Positions 7,364 through 16,820 of a stretch of 64,000 nt of DNA are shown piece by piece. Both the position numbers and the translations under genes were made by a program. The notes beneath the pieces were generated by a model, which made no database searches, was not told the origin of the DNA, and worked only from the letters and a program-made list of their open reading frames with translations. The stretch is from contig NZ_QPJM01000016.1 of the NCBI RefSeq assembly GCF_003337575.1, positions 1 through 64,000 of the forward strand. Reading direction: 5' to 3'. Within the stretch, counting starts at the first letter, position 1, and each line of letters opens with the position of its first letter. This stretch comes from Phyllobacterium bourgognense (GTDB lineage Bacteria > Pseudomonadota > Alphaproteobacteria > Rhizobiales > Rhizobiaceae).

Positions 7364-8656
7364 ATGACTCAAGCGGTAAAAGAGGAGTTCCGCTCGCGGC
7401 AGGTCAGCGACGGATTCAGATGGATACAGTTGGCAATTGGCGTGATCTGTATGGTCATGATCGCCAACCTGCAATATGGCTGGACGTTCTTTGTTCCGGA
7501 AATTACCAAACAATTCGGTTGGGGGCGTGCGGAAATTCAATGGGCTTTCACGCTCTTCGTCCTGTTCGAAACATGGCTGGTTCCCATCGAGGGCTGGTTC
7601 GTCGATAAATACGGCCCGAAGATCGTCATCATTTTCGGCGGGGTGCTCTGCGCCATCGGGTGGGTGATCAATTCACAAGCCGAAACCCTGTTTGCATTCT
7701 ACATCGGCCAGATTGTTGCCGGTATCGGCGCGGGCGCGGTCTACGGTACCTGCGTGGGCAATGCATTGAAATGGTTCCCCGATCGGCGCGGCCTTGCAGC
7801 GGGCATCACGGCAGCCGGATTTGGCGCGGGATCCGCACTGACGGTCTGGCCCATCCAGGCCACGATCGCGAACTATGGCTTCCAGAGTGCTTTCCTGACC
7901 TTCGGCATCGGCCAAGGCGTTGTTATCGTTATCCTTGCGTTCTTCCTGCTGGCCCCGAAGCCAGGTCAGGTGCCGGAACCGACAAACAAGGGCCCGATCA
8001 TCCAGAGTCGCCGGCAGTACTTGCCGTCTGAAGTGGTCAAGCACCCTATTTTCTGGCTCATGTATGCCATGTTCGTTGCGGTGGGTGCCGGTGGCCTCGT
8101 TGTAACGGCCAATCTTGCACCGATGGCCAAGGATTTCGGTGTTGCGGATATTCCGATGTGGCTGGGCATACCGGCTCTTACACTGGCTGCTACCCTCGAC
8201 CGTCTTCTCAATGGCCTGACGCGACCCTTCTGCGGCTGGGTGTCGGACAAGATAGGGCGCGAGAACACCATGTTCATCGCCTTCGGTATTGAGGCGATCG
8301 GTATCTACATGCTCTATCTCTACGCGGGCAATCCGGTGATGTTCGTCATCCTCAGCGGTTTGGTGTTCTTTGCCTGGGGCGAAATCTATTCTCTGTTCCC
8401 GTCAACCTGCACCGATACATTCGGCTCCAAATTTGCAGCCACCAATGCGGGACTGCTCTACACCGCCAAAGGTACAGCAGCGCTTCTCGTCCCATTTGGC
8501 ACCGCGATGGCGGCAGATGGCAACTGGAACTCGGTGTTTATCATCGGCGTCGTCCTGAATGGCGCTGCAGCCCTTCTGGCTCTGTTCGTACTCAAGCCAT
8601 GGCGTGCGGGCATTATTCGCAGGACGGAAGAAAACGTTCTGCAGCCTGCCCAGTAA
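7364..8656 (+). CDS. oxlT: OFA-family MFS transporter, probable oxalate/formate antiporter
   Basis: About 430 residues with a 12-helix MFS pattern. It begins with a short cytoplasmic tail, then FRWIQLAIGVICMVMIANLQ (TM1) and the OFA-like QYGWTFFVPEITKQFGW loop, and ends with a short charged tail. OFA proteins exchange oxalate for formate, or import related mono- and dicarboxylates, at the inner membrane. Family plus neighbouring frc make oxalate/formate the best guess; acetate or glycolate-type substrates remain possible. GAAAGGG at 7351-7357 suits the ATG at 7364 better than the ATG at 7358, which abuts it. A regulon operator lies upstream and a strong hairpin follows (8673-8699). Confidence 0.8.
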   Translation: MTQAVKEEFRSRQVSDGFRWIQLAIGVICMVMIANLQYGWTFFVPEITKQFGWGRAEIQWAFTLFVLFETWLVPIEGWFVDKYGPKIVIIFGGVLCAIGWVINSQAETLFAFYIGQIVAGIGAGAVYGTCVGNALKWFPDRRGLAAGITAAGFGAGSALTVWPIQATIANYGFQSAFLTFGIGQGVVIVILAFFLLAPKPGQVPEPTNKGPIIQSRRQYLPSEVVKHPIFWLMYAMFVAVGAGGLVVTANLAPMAKDFGVADIPMWLGIPALTLAATLDRLLNGLTRPFCGWVSDKIGRENTMFIAFGIEAIGIYMLYLYAGNPVMFVILSGLVFFAWGEIYSLFPSTCTDTFGSKFAATNAGLLYTAKGTAALLVPFGTAMAADGNWNSVFIIGVVLNGAAALLALFVLKPWRAGIIRRTEENVLQPAQ

Positions 8657-8672
8657 TATCCCGACAGCATTC

Positions 8673-8699
8673 GCCTGGGCTGGATGATCCAGCCCAGGC
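8673..8699 (+). terminator. Strong hairpin after oxlT-like gene
   Basis: A perfect 12-bp stem, GCCTGGGCTGGA with its complement, and a 3-nt loop, 17 bp after the transporter stop. No U-run follows, so it may act as an mRNA 3'-end stabiliser or a weak terminator. Confidence 0.6.
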
Positions 8700-8759
8700 A
8701 TTCAGCTTCAGACACTCAATCAGCATCGAAGCAAACAGCTACCAACCAGAGATCAGGAC

Positions 8760-8792
8760 TTGACAGTACTTTTTCTGGTATACAATATGCCA
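8760..8792 (+). promoter_or_regulatory. Promoter with GntR operator 5 upstream of acyl-CoA synthetase
   Basis: A TTGACA -35-like hexamer (8760-8765) and a TACAAT -10-like hexamer (8781-8786) are 15 bp apart. The operator TGGTATACAATATGCCA (8776-8792) covers the -10 element, a layout expected for repression. Confidence 0.6.
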
Positions 8793-8895
8793 ACGTGGGC
8801 GGCAAAGACAACTCTACCAGTACGCCCCGCTGGCAAACCAGGCCACATCAATGCCGCTGTCACCGGGAGTGCACGCGGCCATCACGGAGGAAATC

Positions 8896-11022
8896 ATGCT
8901 CGATAAAACCGTTGTCCGTAACGTACTGGAAGCGGCGCGGGCCGAAGGCCGCCAGGCACTCACCGCACCCGAAGGCAAGCTTATTTGCGATGCCTATGGC
9001 ATAGCAGTTCCGCAGGAGGGCGTTGCCATAAGCGCCGGGGAAGCCGCCTCGCTTGCATCGTCCATGGGCTTTCCGGTGGTCATGAAGATCGTCTCTCCGG
9101 ATATCCTGCACAAGACCGAAGCAGGCGGCGTTATCGTCGGCGTCAAATCTGCCGAGGAAGCCAGGGCCAGTTTCGACAAGATCATCGCCAATGCGCAAGC
9201 CTATAAGGCCGATGCGGAAATCGTCGGCGTGCAGGTCCAGCAAATGCTGACCGGCGGCCTCGAAGTCATTATCGGAGCGGTAACCGACGACAGCTTCGGC
9301 AAGCTCGTTGCCTTTGGCCTTGGCGGCGTTCTCGTCGAAGTCCTGAAGGACATCACCTTCCGTCTTGCACCGGTGACGCACGACGAAGCCCTGTCGATGC
9401 TCGACAGTATCCAGGCAGCGGAAATGTTGAAGGGCGTGCGCGGCGGTGAGCCGGTCAATCGTATCGCGCTTGCCGATATGATTGTGCAGGTCTCCAAGCT
9501 TGTCGACGACTATCCGGAAATCTCCGAACTCGATCTCAACCCGGTTTTCGCCACCAGGGAAGGCGCGATCGCCGCCGACGTGCGCATCGTCATCGATTAC
9601 GATCAGGCCAAGCCCCGTCACCGTCCGAGCCAGGACGAAATCCTCAAATCCATGAACCGCATCATGCGCCCGAAGGCGGTAGCCGTGATCGGCGCTTCGG
9701 CAGAGGATGGCAAGATCGGCAATTCGGTGATGAAGAACCTCATCAACGGCGGCTACAAGGGGCAGATCTATCCGATCCATCCGAAGGCCGAAGAGATCCT
9801 CGGCTACAAGACCTACAAGAGCGTCAAGGATGTGCCGGGCGATATCGATACGGCTGTCTTTGCCATTCCCGCCAAACTGGTTGCCGGCGCTCTTGCCGAA
9901 TGCGGCGAGAAGAAAATTCCCGGCGCAGTCCTCATCCCCTCGGGCTTCGCTGAAGCCGGAGAACCGGAACTGCAGGACGAAATCGTCAAGATCGGCCGCA
10001 AATACAATATCCGCCTGATGGGCCCGAACATCTACGGCTTCTACTACACGCCGGAAAATCTCTGCGCGACATTCTGCACGGCCTACGACGTCAAGGGCTC
10101 GGCGGCATTGTCGTCACAGTCCGGCGGCATCGGTATGGCGATCATCGGCTTCTCCCGCTCGGCCAAGATGGGCGTGTCGGCGATTGTCGGTCTCGGCAAC
10201 AAGTCGGATATCGACGAGGACGACCTGCTCACCTTCTTCGAGCAGGATGACAATACGCGCATCATCGCCCAGCATCTCGAGGATCTGAAAGACGGCCGTG
10301 CCTTTGCCGAAGCGGCAAAACGCGTCTCCCAGAAGAAGCCTATCGTCGTCCTCAAAGCGGGGCGCACCTCCGCCGGTGCCAAAGCGGCCTCGTCCCATAC
10401 GGGCGCGCTTGCCGGTAACGACAAGATCTACGAGGACGTGTTCAAGCAGGTCGGCGTCATCCGCGCCCGCTCGCTGCGGCAGCTCCTCGAATTCGCCCGC
10501 GGCATCCCGGTCATGCCAACGCCGAAGGGAGAAAATGTCGTCATCATCACCGGCGCGGGAGGCTCGGGCGTGCTTCTCTCCGATGCCTGCGTCGACAATG
10601 GCCTCAGTCTCATGGCAATGCCGGACGATCTGGATGCGGCCTTCCGCAAGTTCATTCCGCCCTTCGGTGCCGCGGGCAATCCCGTCGACATCACCGGCGG
10701 CGAACCGCCCCTCACCTACAAGAATACGGTCAAACTCGGCCTCGAGGACGATCGCATCCACGCGCTGATCCTCGGTTACTGGCACACGATCGTGACCCCG
10801 CCGATGGTCTTTGCCAAGCTCATGGTCGAGGTGAAGGAAGAGATGGCAGCCAGGGGCATCGAGAAGCCGATGGTTGCGTCGCTTGCCGGCGATGTCGAAG
10901 TCGAAGAGGCTGCCGAATATCTCTATCAGCATGGCATCCCCGCCTATGCCTATTCGACCGAGCTACCAGTCGAGGTGCTGGGAGCGAAGTACAAGTGGGC
11001 TAGAGGTGCAGGTCTGCTCTAG
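8896..11022 (+). CDS. NDP-forming acyl-CoA synthetase (acetate-CoA ligase family)
   Basis: 708 residues in one chain, ordered ATP-grasp (about 1-230), CoA-binding (about 255-350) and succinyl-CoA-ligase-like domains (about 360-700). Visible signatures are PVVMKIVSPDILHKTEAGGV, SELDLNPVF, AVIGASAEDGKIGNS, SSQSGGIGMAI and AASSHTGALAG, the last carrying the phospho-histidine. The family makes acyl-CoA from an acid, CoA and ATP/GTP; substrates include acetate, propionate and aryl acids. The start at 8896 has GGAGG 5 nt upstream; the longer in-frame reading from 8851 adds a non-conserved leader. It lies downstream of operator 5 and 138 bp before sucC, probably one unit. It may supply the CoA thioester that primes the CoA-transferase cycle. 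Confidence 0.88.
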   Translation: MLDKTVVRNVLEAARAEGRQALTAPEGKLICDAYGIAVPQEGVAISAGEAASLASSMGFPVVMKIVSPDILHKTEAGGVIVGVKSAEEARASFDKIIANAQAYKADAEIVGVQVQQMLTGGLEVIIGAVTDDSFGKLVAFGLGGVLVEVLKDITFRLAPVTHDEALSMLDSIQAAEMLKGVRGGEPVNRIALADMIVQVSKLVDDYPEISELDLNPVFATREGAIAADVRIVIDYDQAKPRHRPSQDEILKSMNRIMRPKAVAVIGASAEDGKIGNSVMKNLINGGYKGQIYPIHPKAEEILGYKTYKSVKDVPGDIDTAVFAIPAKLVAGALAECGEKKIPGAVLIPSGFAEAGEPELQDEIVKIGRKYNIRLMGPNIYGFYYTPENLCATFCTAYDVKGSAALSSQSGGIGMAIIGFSRSAKMGVSAIVGLGNKSDIDEDDLLTFFEQDDNTRIIAQHLEDLKDGRAFAEAAKRVSQKKPIVVLKAGRTSAGAKAASSHTGALAGNDKIYEDVFKQVGVIRARSLRQLLEFARGIPVMPTPKGENVVIITGAGGSGVLLSDACVDNGLSLMAMPDDLDAAFRKFIPPFGAAGNPVDITGGEPPLTYKNTVKLGLEDDRIHALILGYWHTIVTPPMVFAKLMVEVKEEMAARGIEKPMVASLAGDVEVEEAAEYLYQHGIPAYAYSTELPVEVLGAKYKWARGAGLL

Positions 11023-11023
11023 A

Positions 11024-11067
11024 GCAATTCCAGGAAAAGTGGGAACCGGTTTTCCGTCCGGAATTGC
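11024..11067. repeat. RIME-like intergenic palindrome
   Basis: GCAATTCC (11024-11031) pairs with GGAATTGC (11060-11067) around an interior containing GGAAAA/TTTTCC. I recognise this as the AGAGCAATTCC...GGAATTGCGTAAAAAC motif scattered between genes of many rhizobia-related genomes. It begins at the stop codon of the acyl-CoA synthetase gene. Confidence 0.65.
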
Positions 11068-11160
11068 GTAAAAACAAATACCTCCCCGCCGGGGCCCTGG
11101 CGCAAGCCAGGGTCTGGTGCCCTCATAAAATTTATCACTCTCAAGGAGGACGCTTCTCCA

Positions 11161-12360
11161 ATGCATATTCATGAGTATCAGGCCAAGGGTGTACTGAAGT
11201 CCTTTGGTGTGCCTGTCCCGGAAGGCTATCTGGCTGTGGACATCGAAGGGGCCGGCGAAATGGCTGCAAGGCTTCCTGGTCCGGTCTTTGTCGTCAAATC
11301 GCAAATTCATGCCGGCGGTCGCGGCAAGGGTTCGTTCAAGGAACTGGGCGAAGGTGCAAAGGGCGGTGTCCGCCTTGCCCGTTCGATTGCGGAAGTTCGC
11401 GAACATGCCGCTGAGATGCTCGGCAATACATTGGTGACGATCCAGACCGGCCCTTCAGGCAAACAGGTCAACCGTCTCTATGTCGAGGACGGATCGCAGA
11501 TCGAGAAGGAATTCTACCTCTCGCTTCTTGTCGACCGCGCAACCAGCCGCGTTTCGTTCGTTGTCTCCACCGAAGGCGGCATGGACATCGAAACCATCGC
11601 GCACGACACGCCGGAAAAAATCCTGACGTTCTCGGTCGATCCCGCAACGGGTATCTTGCCCCATCATGGCCGCGCCGTTGCCAAGGCGCTGGAACTTGAC
11701 GGCGATCTCGCCAAACAGGCGCATACACTCGTTGCAAAACTCTATACCGCGTTCACTGCCAAAGACATGGAGATGCTCGAGATCAATCCGCTGATCGTCT
11801 CGAAGGACGGCCAGCTGAAATGCCTCGACGCCAAGGTCAGCTTCGACTCCAACGCCCTCGCCCGTCATCTCGACATTTTCGAAATGCGTGATGAGAGCGA
11901 AGAGGACGCCAAGGAGATAGAAGCGTCGAAATACGACCTCTCCTATATCACGCTCGACGGCAGCATCGGCTGCATGGTCAACGGCGCCGGCCTTGCCATG
12001 GCGACAATGGACATCATCAAGTTCTACGGCGCAGAACCGGCCAACTTTCTTGATGTCGGCGGTGGCGCCACCGCGGAGAAGGTTGCCGCGGCATTCAAGA
12101 TCATCACTGCCGATCCGAATGTAAAAGGCATTCTCATCAACATCTTCGGCGGCATCATGCGCTGCGACGTGATCGCGGAAGGCGTGATCACGGCCGTCAA
12201 GGAAGTGGGGCTGACGGTACCGCTCGTTGTTCGCCTTGAAGGCACCAATGTGAATGAGGGCAAGAAGATCATCGCAGCATCGGGGTTGAACGTCATCCCG
12301 GCTGACGATCTCGACGATGCCGCCCAGAAGATCGTCAATGCAGTCGGAGGCTTGAACTGA
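11161..12360 (+). CDS. sucC: Succinate-CoA ligase (ADP-forming) beta subunit
   Basis: 399 residues, the standard SucC length. It starts [20 protein letters not shown] and carries the ATP-grasp loop [36 protein letters not shown] (metal ligands), [17 protein letters not shown] and [15 protein letters not shown]. It joins succinate and CoA at the expense of ATP, or the reverse in the TCA cycle, as an alpha2beta2-type complex with SucD. AAGGAGG lies about 10 nt before the ATG, and it overlaps sucD by one base. Its place beside an acyl-CoA synthetase and a carboxylate transporter, rather than in an mdh-sucCD-sucAB operon, suggests a second, catabolism-linked copy. I cannot see whether another exists elsewhere. 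Confidence 0.92.
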   Translation: MHIHEYQAKGVLKSFGVPVPEGYLAVDIEGAGEMAARLPGPVFVVKSQIHAGGRGKGSFKELGEGAKGGVRLARSIAEVREHAAEMLGNTLVTIQTGPSGKQVNRLYVEDGSQIEKEFYLSLLVDRATSRVSFVVSTEGGMDIETIAHDTPEKILTFSVDPATGILPHHGRAVAKALELDGDLAKQAHTLVAKLYTAFTAKDMEMLEINPLIVSKDGQLKCLDAKVSFDSNALARHLDIFEMRDESEEDAKEIEASKYDLSYITLDGSIGCMVNGAGLAMATMDIIKFYGAEPANFLDVGGGATAEKVAAAFKIITADPNVKGILINIFGGIMRCDVIAEGVITAVKEVGLTVPLVVRLEGTNVNEGKKIIAASGLNVIPADDLDDAAQKIVNAVGGLN

Positions 12361-13277
12361 TGTCGATACTGATCAACAAGAACACCCGTCTCCTCTGTCA
12401 GGGCTTTACCGGCAAGACCGGCACCTTCCACAGCGAACAGGCGATCAAATATGGGACCCACATGGTCGGCGGCACCTCCCCCGGCAAAGGCGGAACCTCA
12501 CATCTCGGTCTGCCCGTCTTCGACACGGTAGCGGAAGCACGTGAAGCGACCGGAGCTGACGCCTCGGTTATTTACGTGCCGCCTTTCGGCGCGGCCGACG
12601 CTATCTGTGAGGCGATCCAGGCGGAAATTCCGCTGATCGTCTGTATTACCGAAGGTATTCCGGTTCTCGACATGCAGCGTGTCAAACGAGCATTGAGCGG
12701 TTCGAAATCGCGACTGATTGGCCCCAACTGCCCGGGCATCATGACTGTCGATGAATGCAAGATCGGGATCATGCCCGGCTCCATCTTCCGCAAAGGGTCT
12801 GTCGGCATCGTGTCGCGCTCGGGTACGCTGACCTATGAGGCAGTATTCCAGACCTCGCAACAGGGTCTTGGCCAGACCACCGCAGTCGGCATCGGTGGCG
12901 ATCCCATCAAGGGCACCGAGTTCATCGATGTGCTGGAGATGTTCCTCGCCGATCCCACGACGGAATCAATCGTGATGATCGGAGAAATCGGCGGCTCGGC
13001 AGAAGAAGAAGCCGCGCAATTCCTCGCCGATGAGGCAAGACGCGGACGCTCGAAGCCAACGGTCGGGTTCATTGCGGGTCGCACGGCACCTCCGGGACGG
13101 CGCATGGGCCATGCCGGCGCCATCATCTCCGGCGGCAAAGGTGGCGCAGAAGATAAAATCAGCGCCATGGAAGCGGCTGGCATCCGGATCGCCTCTACAC
13201 CGGCGCGTCTTGGCACCACGCTGGTCGAGCTTCTGAATGAGCGCTCGGTGTCTCCACGCCTGTCGGCAACCGGTTGA
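12360..13277 (+). CDS. sucD: Succinate-CoA ligase (ADP-forming) alpha subunit
   Basis: 305 residues. CoA-binding domain: [49 protein letters not shown] is the canonical SucD loop, and the active-site histidine is in [12 protein letters not shown]. The C terminus carries an extra ten or so residues ([16 protein letters not shown]) beyond the usual end. The start overlaps the sucC stop (TGATG at 12358-12362), giving coupled translation. Because it keeps canonical residues lost in the 1064-1945 paralogue, succinate (or a close analogue) is the likely acid. No clear terminator follows before the peptidase gene at 13456. Confidence 0.92.
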   Translation: MSILINKNTRLLCQGFTGKTGTFHSEQAIKYGTHMVGGTSPGKGGTSHLGLPVFDTVAEAREATGADASVIYVPPFGAADAICEAIQAEIPLIVCITEGIPVLDMQRVKRALSGSKSRLIGPNCPGIMTVDECKIGIMPGSIFRKGSVGIVSRSGTLTYEAVFQTSQQGLGQTTAVGIGGDPIKGTEFIDVLEMFLADPTTESIVMIGEIGGSAEEEAAQFLADEARRGRSKPTVGFIAGRTAPPGRRMGHAGAIISGGKGGAEDKISAMEAAGIRIASTPARLGTTLVELLNERSVSPRLSATG

Positions 13278-13455
13278 TGGATCGAGCGCCGGATCGAACC
13301 GCCATGTCGCTTGAAAAACTCTGTGGCGGCGGCTTATTGGAGCCGAACGCCGCAGAAATATGCATTTCCTGCCCATGATTAAACTTTAGGCGAATTGTCG
13401 AATGCCGCAGAAGCTGAAAGGGTTGTGTGCAATTGTAATCAGGATTTTGCACCCG

Positions 13456-16128
13456 ATGAATTTTCGCTTTTTGCTGCTTTTGGCAGCGCTCGGCCTCAGC
13501 GCCTGCAGTGGCTCCGGTTCTTCCGATTCCTCGACAAAAGCTACGAGCACGTTCGATGCCGAGACGGCTGTGGCACAGGCGAAGCTCGACGGGCTCAACG
13601 CGGAGATCGGTCAAAAGATTGCGGTTTTGACCGCCGCCGGAACCAAACTCACCGAAACCGAACAGGCAGATGCGGCGCTCGGCGCCAAAACCCGCGACGC
13701 CGAAGAAAAACTGGCCGGGCTGCTGGTCGAGGCGGCCGCCAAGACAAAGGATGTCGAAACGGCAGGCGCGACGCTCAAAGACCGGCGGGACGAACTTGCA
13801 GGCCTCGAGGGGCCGGACGGCAGGATCGAGACACTGAACCGGCAAATCGCCGGCCTCGAGGAGACGCGCGATGGGCTTGCCGGCGTCAAGGACGGCGTTT
13901 CGGGCGAGATTGCCACACTGAAAATTGAACGTGACGATCTGCAAAAGCGGCTGCTTGAGCTGAAGGGCGATCCGGACGGCGCGAATGACGAGAAAAAGCT
14001 GGGCACGATCAAACTGGCCGAAAAGGAGCTGTCGGCCCGCACAGACGAACTCATTGCCCTGACGGGGAATCCGAAAGATCCGACAAAACCCGGCACGATC
14101 AAGCTGGCGATGGCCGAATTGGCCACATATAAGGGCAAGGACGGGCTGATCGAGAAGGCCGAGGCAGAACTTGCACGCCTCGACAAGCTGAAGGACGCCG
14201 CACTCGATGATACCAAGGCAGCAAAACTCGACGCCGCGCATATCCGCAGCGACAGTTTGATCGAGACGGGACGGTTTGCCGAGGCGGCGAAAGTCCTCGA
14301 GGCCGCGGGCCTGACAACGGACGGCGCATCGCTTCGTGTCGTCGAGGCTTTCGTCAAGGATGGCAAGATCATCGAGGCAGCGGGCGAATTGACGAAGCTC
14401 GCGCCGCGCAAATCCGTGGCGGCGCTCTACACCCGCGCCGGCATGGACGAGGAGGCCTACAAGCTCTACGCGCCGCCGGATTATGTGCTTGTGGACAACA
14501 CGCACTATAGCGGCTCTGCGGGCGCCAAGCTCACCGCTGCCGTCGATGAGAAGCCTTCGGTCAAACGCCAAAAGATGACGCTGAACGGCAAGACGGTCTG
14601 GTTTACGGCGTCGGCCGGGCACCTTACCGCTTTTGCCAAGAATCCCGAAAAGCGGAGCGCGCAAGCCTCGATCTTCTACACCGCCTATACGCGCGACGAT
14701 CTGCCGAAGGCGGATCGTCCGGTCACCTTCTTCTTCAACGGCGGGCCGGGCGCCTCATCGGTCTATCTGCATCTCGCTTCGTGGGCGCCGAAACATGTCG
14801 TCATCGATGCCCTCAACGTACCGGACGCATGGGCCAACGGCCGTCCGCAGGCATTCGACTTCATCGAGAGCCAGGAATCCCTGATAGACAAGACCGATCT
14901 CGTCTTTGTAGATATCGTCCCAGGCACCGGATTTTCGCAAGCCATTGCCCCGCATACCAACCAGAAGTTCTGGGATACCAGCAAAGATGTCGATCTTTCC
15001 CGGCAGTTCATCACCCGCTATATCAATTTCAATCGTCGGCAGGAATCGCCCAAATATCTCTATGGCGAATCCTATGGTGGCGGCATCCGCGTGCCCAAGC
15101 TTACTCAAGCTTTGGTAGATGCCGGGACCACTGGCTACGAGACAGTCGCGGCAGTCGACAAATCCAGATTCAAGGTGCTCACCGGGGCGGTGTTCCATTC
15201 GCCAGCCTTCGACTACAGCAGCATGGGTCAGGTCGTAGGGGCCTTTCCCACCTTCGCCATGGTCGCTGACGCGCTGGGTAAATCAACCGCGCGGGCCAAG
15301 CAAACATCGGATGTGGACTACGCCGAAACGCTGCGGGGCATCGCCACACAATATTCCGCAGAAGCCGAGTTTACCGCATCGTCCTATACCGGTCTTCCGG
15401 ATCGCATACCTGAGGATTACTGGGGACTGTTTTTCAAGGGGTATATGGAGCAGTTGATGCCCAGCTATAGTTTCAATGCGTATGATGGGAGAATGCACGT
15501 CAAACTAGAAACAGTATCTTTCGACATACCCCCGCAACGATTGGCGGACGTATCCCCCCAAATGTTTTTGAACAGACCCAAGCCATTGTCGTATGATTTC
15601 AATTTCTTCGAAGAAGACGCTCTTTACAACCGGATCACCACCCACCTTCCAGAATACATGAACTACAAGTCAAAGTCGCACTACATCAATGTGTCCTGGC
15701 AAACGACGGATCCGGTTCAAGACAAGGGACCAGAGGTGGCATTCGAGCTATGGAAAGGCCGCGATGGTGCAAGCGGCTTACGAAACATTGTAGCCGCCAT
15801 TGGCATGGATCCCTCGCTCAAGCTTTTGACCGTGCATGGGTATCACGACACGGTAACGCCGTTCCGCCGCTCCGAACTCGATCTCAAGGGTGTGATCATT
15901 GACGCGGCAACAAATCGCACCTTGCTTGACCGGGTTCCGGTCAAGAACTTCGTTGGCGGCCACATGATCTATTACGCGCAGGAATCGCGCAAGCCGCTGA
16001 AGAGGACGCTCGACGAATTCTACGATGCGCCGCCCTATGGCACGGGGCCGACAATTGTCAAAGCCCGCGATCTCGTCGCTGCCGCGCCGGTGCAGCGTGC
16101 ACCTGTCCCAGCCGTAGCCCTGCATTAG
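13456..16128 (+). CDS. Lipoprotein serine carboxypeptidase (peptidase S10) with N-terminal coiled coil
   Basis: 890 residues. A lipoprotein signal (MNFRFLLLLAALGLSAC, Cys17) is followed by about 230 residues rich in Ala, Lys, Glu and Leu, with repeated EIA.LK/LxGL units predicted to form a coiled coil. A short linker leads to a C-terminal S10 peptidase domain of about 500 residues. The catalytic residues are Ser539 in YGESYGG, Asp798 in GYHDTVTPF and His836 in GGHM; the oxyanion segment is FFFNGGPGASS. It should be a membrane-anchored periplasmic or surface peptidase that removes C-terminal residues. The start at 13456 places the lipobox correctly; an earlier ATG at 13402 does not. Bases about 15430-15700 look less GC-rich than the rest. 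Confidence 0.85.
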   Translation: MNFRFLLLLAALGLSACSGSGSSDSSTKATSTFDAETAVAQAKLDGLNAEIGQKIAVLTAAGTKLTETEQADAALGAKTRDAEEKLAGLLVEAAAKTKDVETAGATLKDRRDELAGLEGPDGRIETLNRQIAGLEETRDGLAGVKDGVSGEIATLKIERDDLQKRLLELKGDPDGANDEKKLGTIKLAEKELSARTDELIALTGNPKDPTKPGTIKLAMAELATYKGKDGLIEKAEAELARLDKLKDAALDDTKAAKLDAAHIRSDSLIETGRFAEAAKVLEAAGLTTDGASLRVVEAFVKDGKIIEAAGELTKLAPRKSVAALYTRAGMDEEAYKLYAPPDYVLVDNTHYSGSAGAKLTAAVDEKPSVKRQKMTLNGKTVWFTASAGHLTAFAKNPEKRSAQASIFYTAYTRDDLPKADRPVTFFFNGGPGASSVYLHLASWAPKHVVIDALNVPDAWANGRPQAFDFIESQESLIDKTDLVFVDIVPGTGFSQAIAPHTNQKFWDTSKDVDLSRQFITRYINFNRRQESPKYLYGESYGGGIRVPKLTQALVDAGTTGYETVAAVDKSRFKVLTGAVFHSPAFDYSSMGQVVGAFPTFAMVADALGKSTARAKQTSDVDYAETLRGIATQYSAEAEFTASSYTGLPDRIPEDYWGLFFKGYMEQLMPSYSFNAYDGRMHVKLETVSFDIPPQRLADVSPQMFLNRPKPLSYDFNFFEEDALYNRITTHLPEYMNYKSKSHYINVSWQTTDPVQDKGPEVAFELWKGRDGASGLRNIVAAIGMDPSLKLLTVHGYHDTVTPFRRSELDLKGVIIDAATNRTLLDRVPVKNFVGGHMIYYAQESRKPLKRTLDEFYDAPPYGTGPTIVKARDLVAAAPVQRAPVPAVALH

Positions 16129-16139
16129 GAGAGCGATCC

Positions 16140-16511
16140 ATGACCATTTCACGTACCATCATCATCGCGCTTCTCTTGACCGCAACGGCCGGGTCAGTTC
16201 ATGCTGGCGATCGTATTTGGGACCCGGTACCTGGAGCCAAACCGCAAAAGCAGGATGCGGCTTCGATCCAGAAGTTGCTTGACCAGGAACTGCGGGCCAA
16301 ATTCGACGCGGCGGCGAAGTCCAATCACCTTCTGACGGCTCAGGCCGCTAGCGACGCCGGCTTGGGCTTCGTCGCCGATCATTTTGTACAGATCGACAGC
16401 AATCATGATGGTTATGCCAGTTTCGATGACGTGCAGACTTTCTTCGATGGCCGCTCGCCCTTGCCCGCCGCCAGAGCAAGGGTTGCGGCGAAAGTGCAGG
16501 TGGTGGAGTAA
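16140..16511 (+). CDS. Secreted EF-hand protein
   Basis: 123 residues with a Sec signal peptide (MTISRTIIIALLLTATAGSVHA, cleaved after about residue 22). One well-formed EF-hand loop, DSNHDGYASFDDV (about 84-96), has acidic ligands at positions 1, 3, 5 and 12. A half EF-hand-like segment lies earlier. It starts 11 bp after the S10 peptidase stop with GAGAG before the ATG, so the two are probably co-transcribed. A calcium-binding partner or regulator of the peptidase is an inference from adjacency only. Confidence 0.7.
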   Translation: MTISRTIIIALLLTATAGSVHAGDRIWDPVPGAKPQKQDAASIQKLLDQELRAKFDAAAKSNHLLTAQAASDAGLGFVADHFVQIDSNHDGYASFDDVQTFFDGRSPLPAARARVAAKVQVVE

Positions 16512-16591
16512 GTCACTCAAGAACGATGCCAGAACGGCCGCGTGTTTGTGACAATTCGTCAGCGGTATTGGGTCCGAAACCCCGTATATCT

Positions 16592-16775
16592 GCCTGAGAC
16601 GGCAAGAAGATGCGCGGAGAAGCGTGATGAGCGGGACGAGCCACGGATGGCTTGGCCCCGCGCACGCAGTCTTCAGTCCGTGGCACATGCACTGTTTTGA
16701 GGCGACATCATCGCAGACGTTGAGACCCATTCATCGCCTTTGCTCCTTGTATCCGAACGAAAAGCCTCCTACGCT
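16592..16775. repeat. Dispersed repeat, family B copy 1 (MITE-like, decayed)
   Basis: Its left part (CTGAGACGGCAAGAAGATGC) and right part (CATCGCCTTTGCTCC...ATCCGAAC...GCCTCCTAC) match the ends of the element at 50276-50546 at most positions, while the middle differs. The outer terminal repeats seen in the 50-kb copy are not recognisable here. It fills most of the 309-bp gap before the GntR gene. Confidence 0.55.
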
Positions 16776-16780
16776 AAGCA

Positions 16781-16797
16781 TGGTATTATACATTCCA
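16781..16797. promoter_or_regulatory. Putative GntR operator 6 (upstream of the GntR gene)
   Basis: TGGTATTATACATTCCA fits TGGNAT-N5-ATNCCA, 23 bp before the regulator start. This suggests autoregulation and links the protein to the other five sites. Confidence 0.65.
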
Positions 16798-16820
16798 AAT
16801 ATAAATGGAGATGATCTGAC

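Noticed and set aside
13402-13455. Upstream ATG for the S10 peptidase
   Set aside because: It would place 18 residues before the lipoprotein signal MNFRFLLLLAALGLSAC and destroy signal-peptide geometry.
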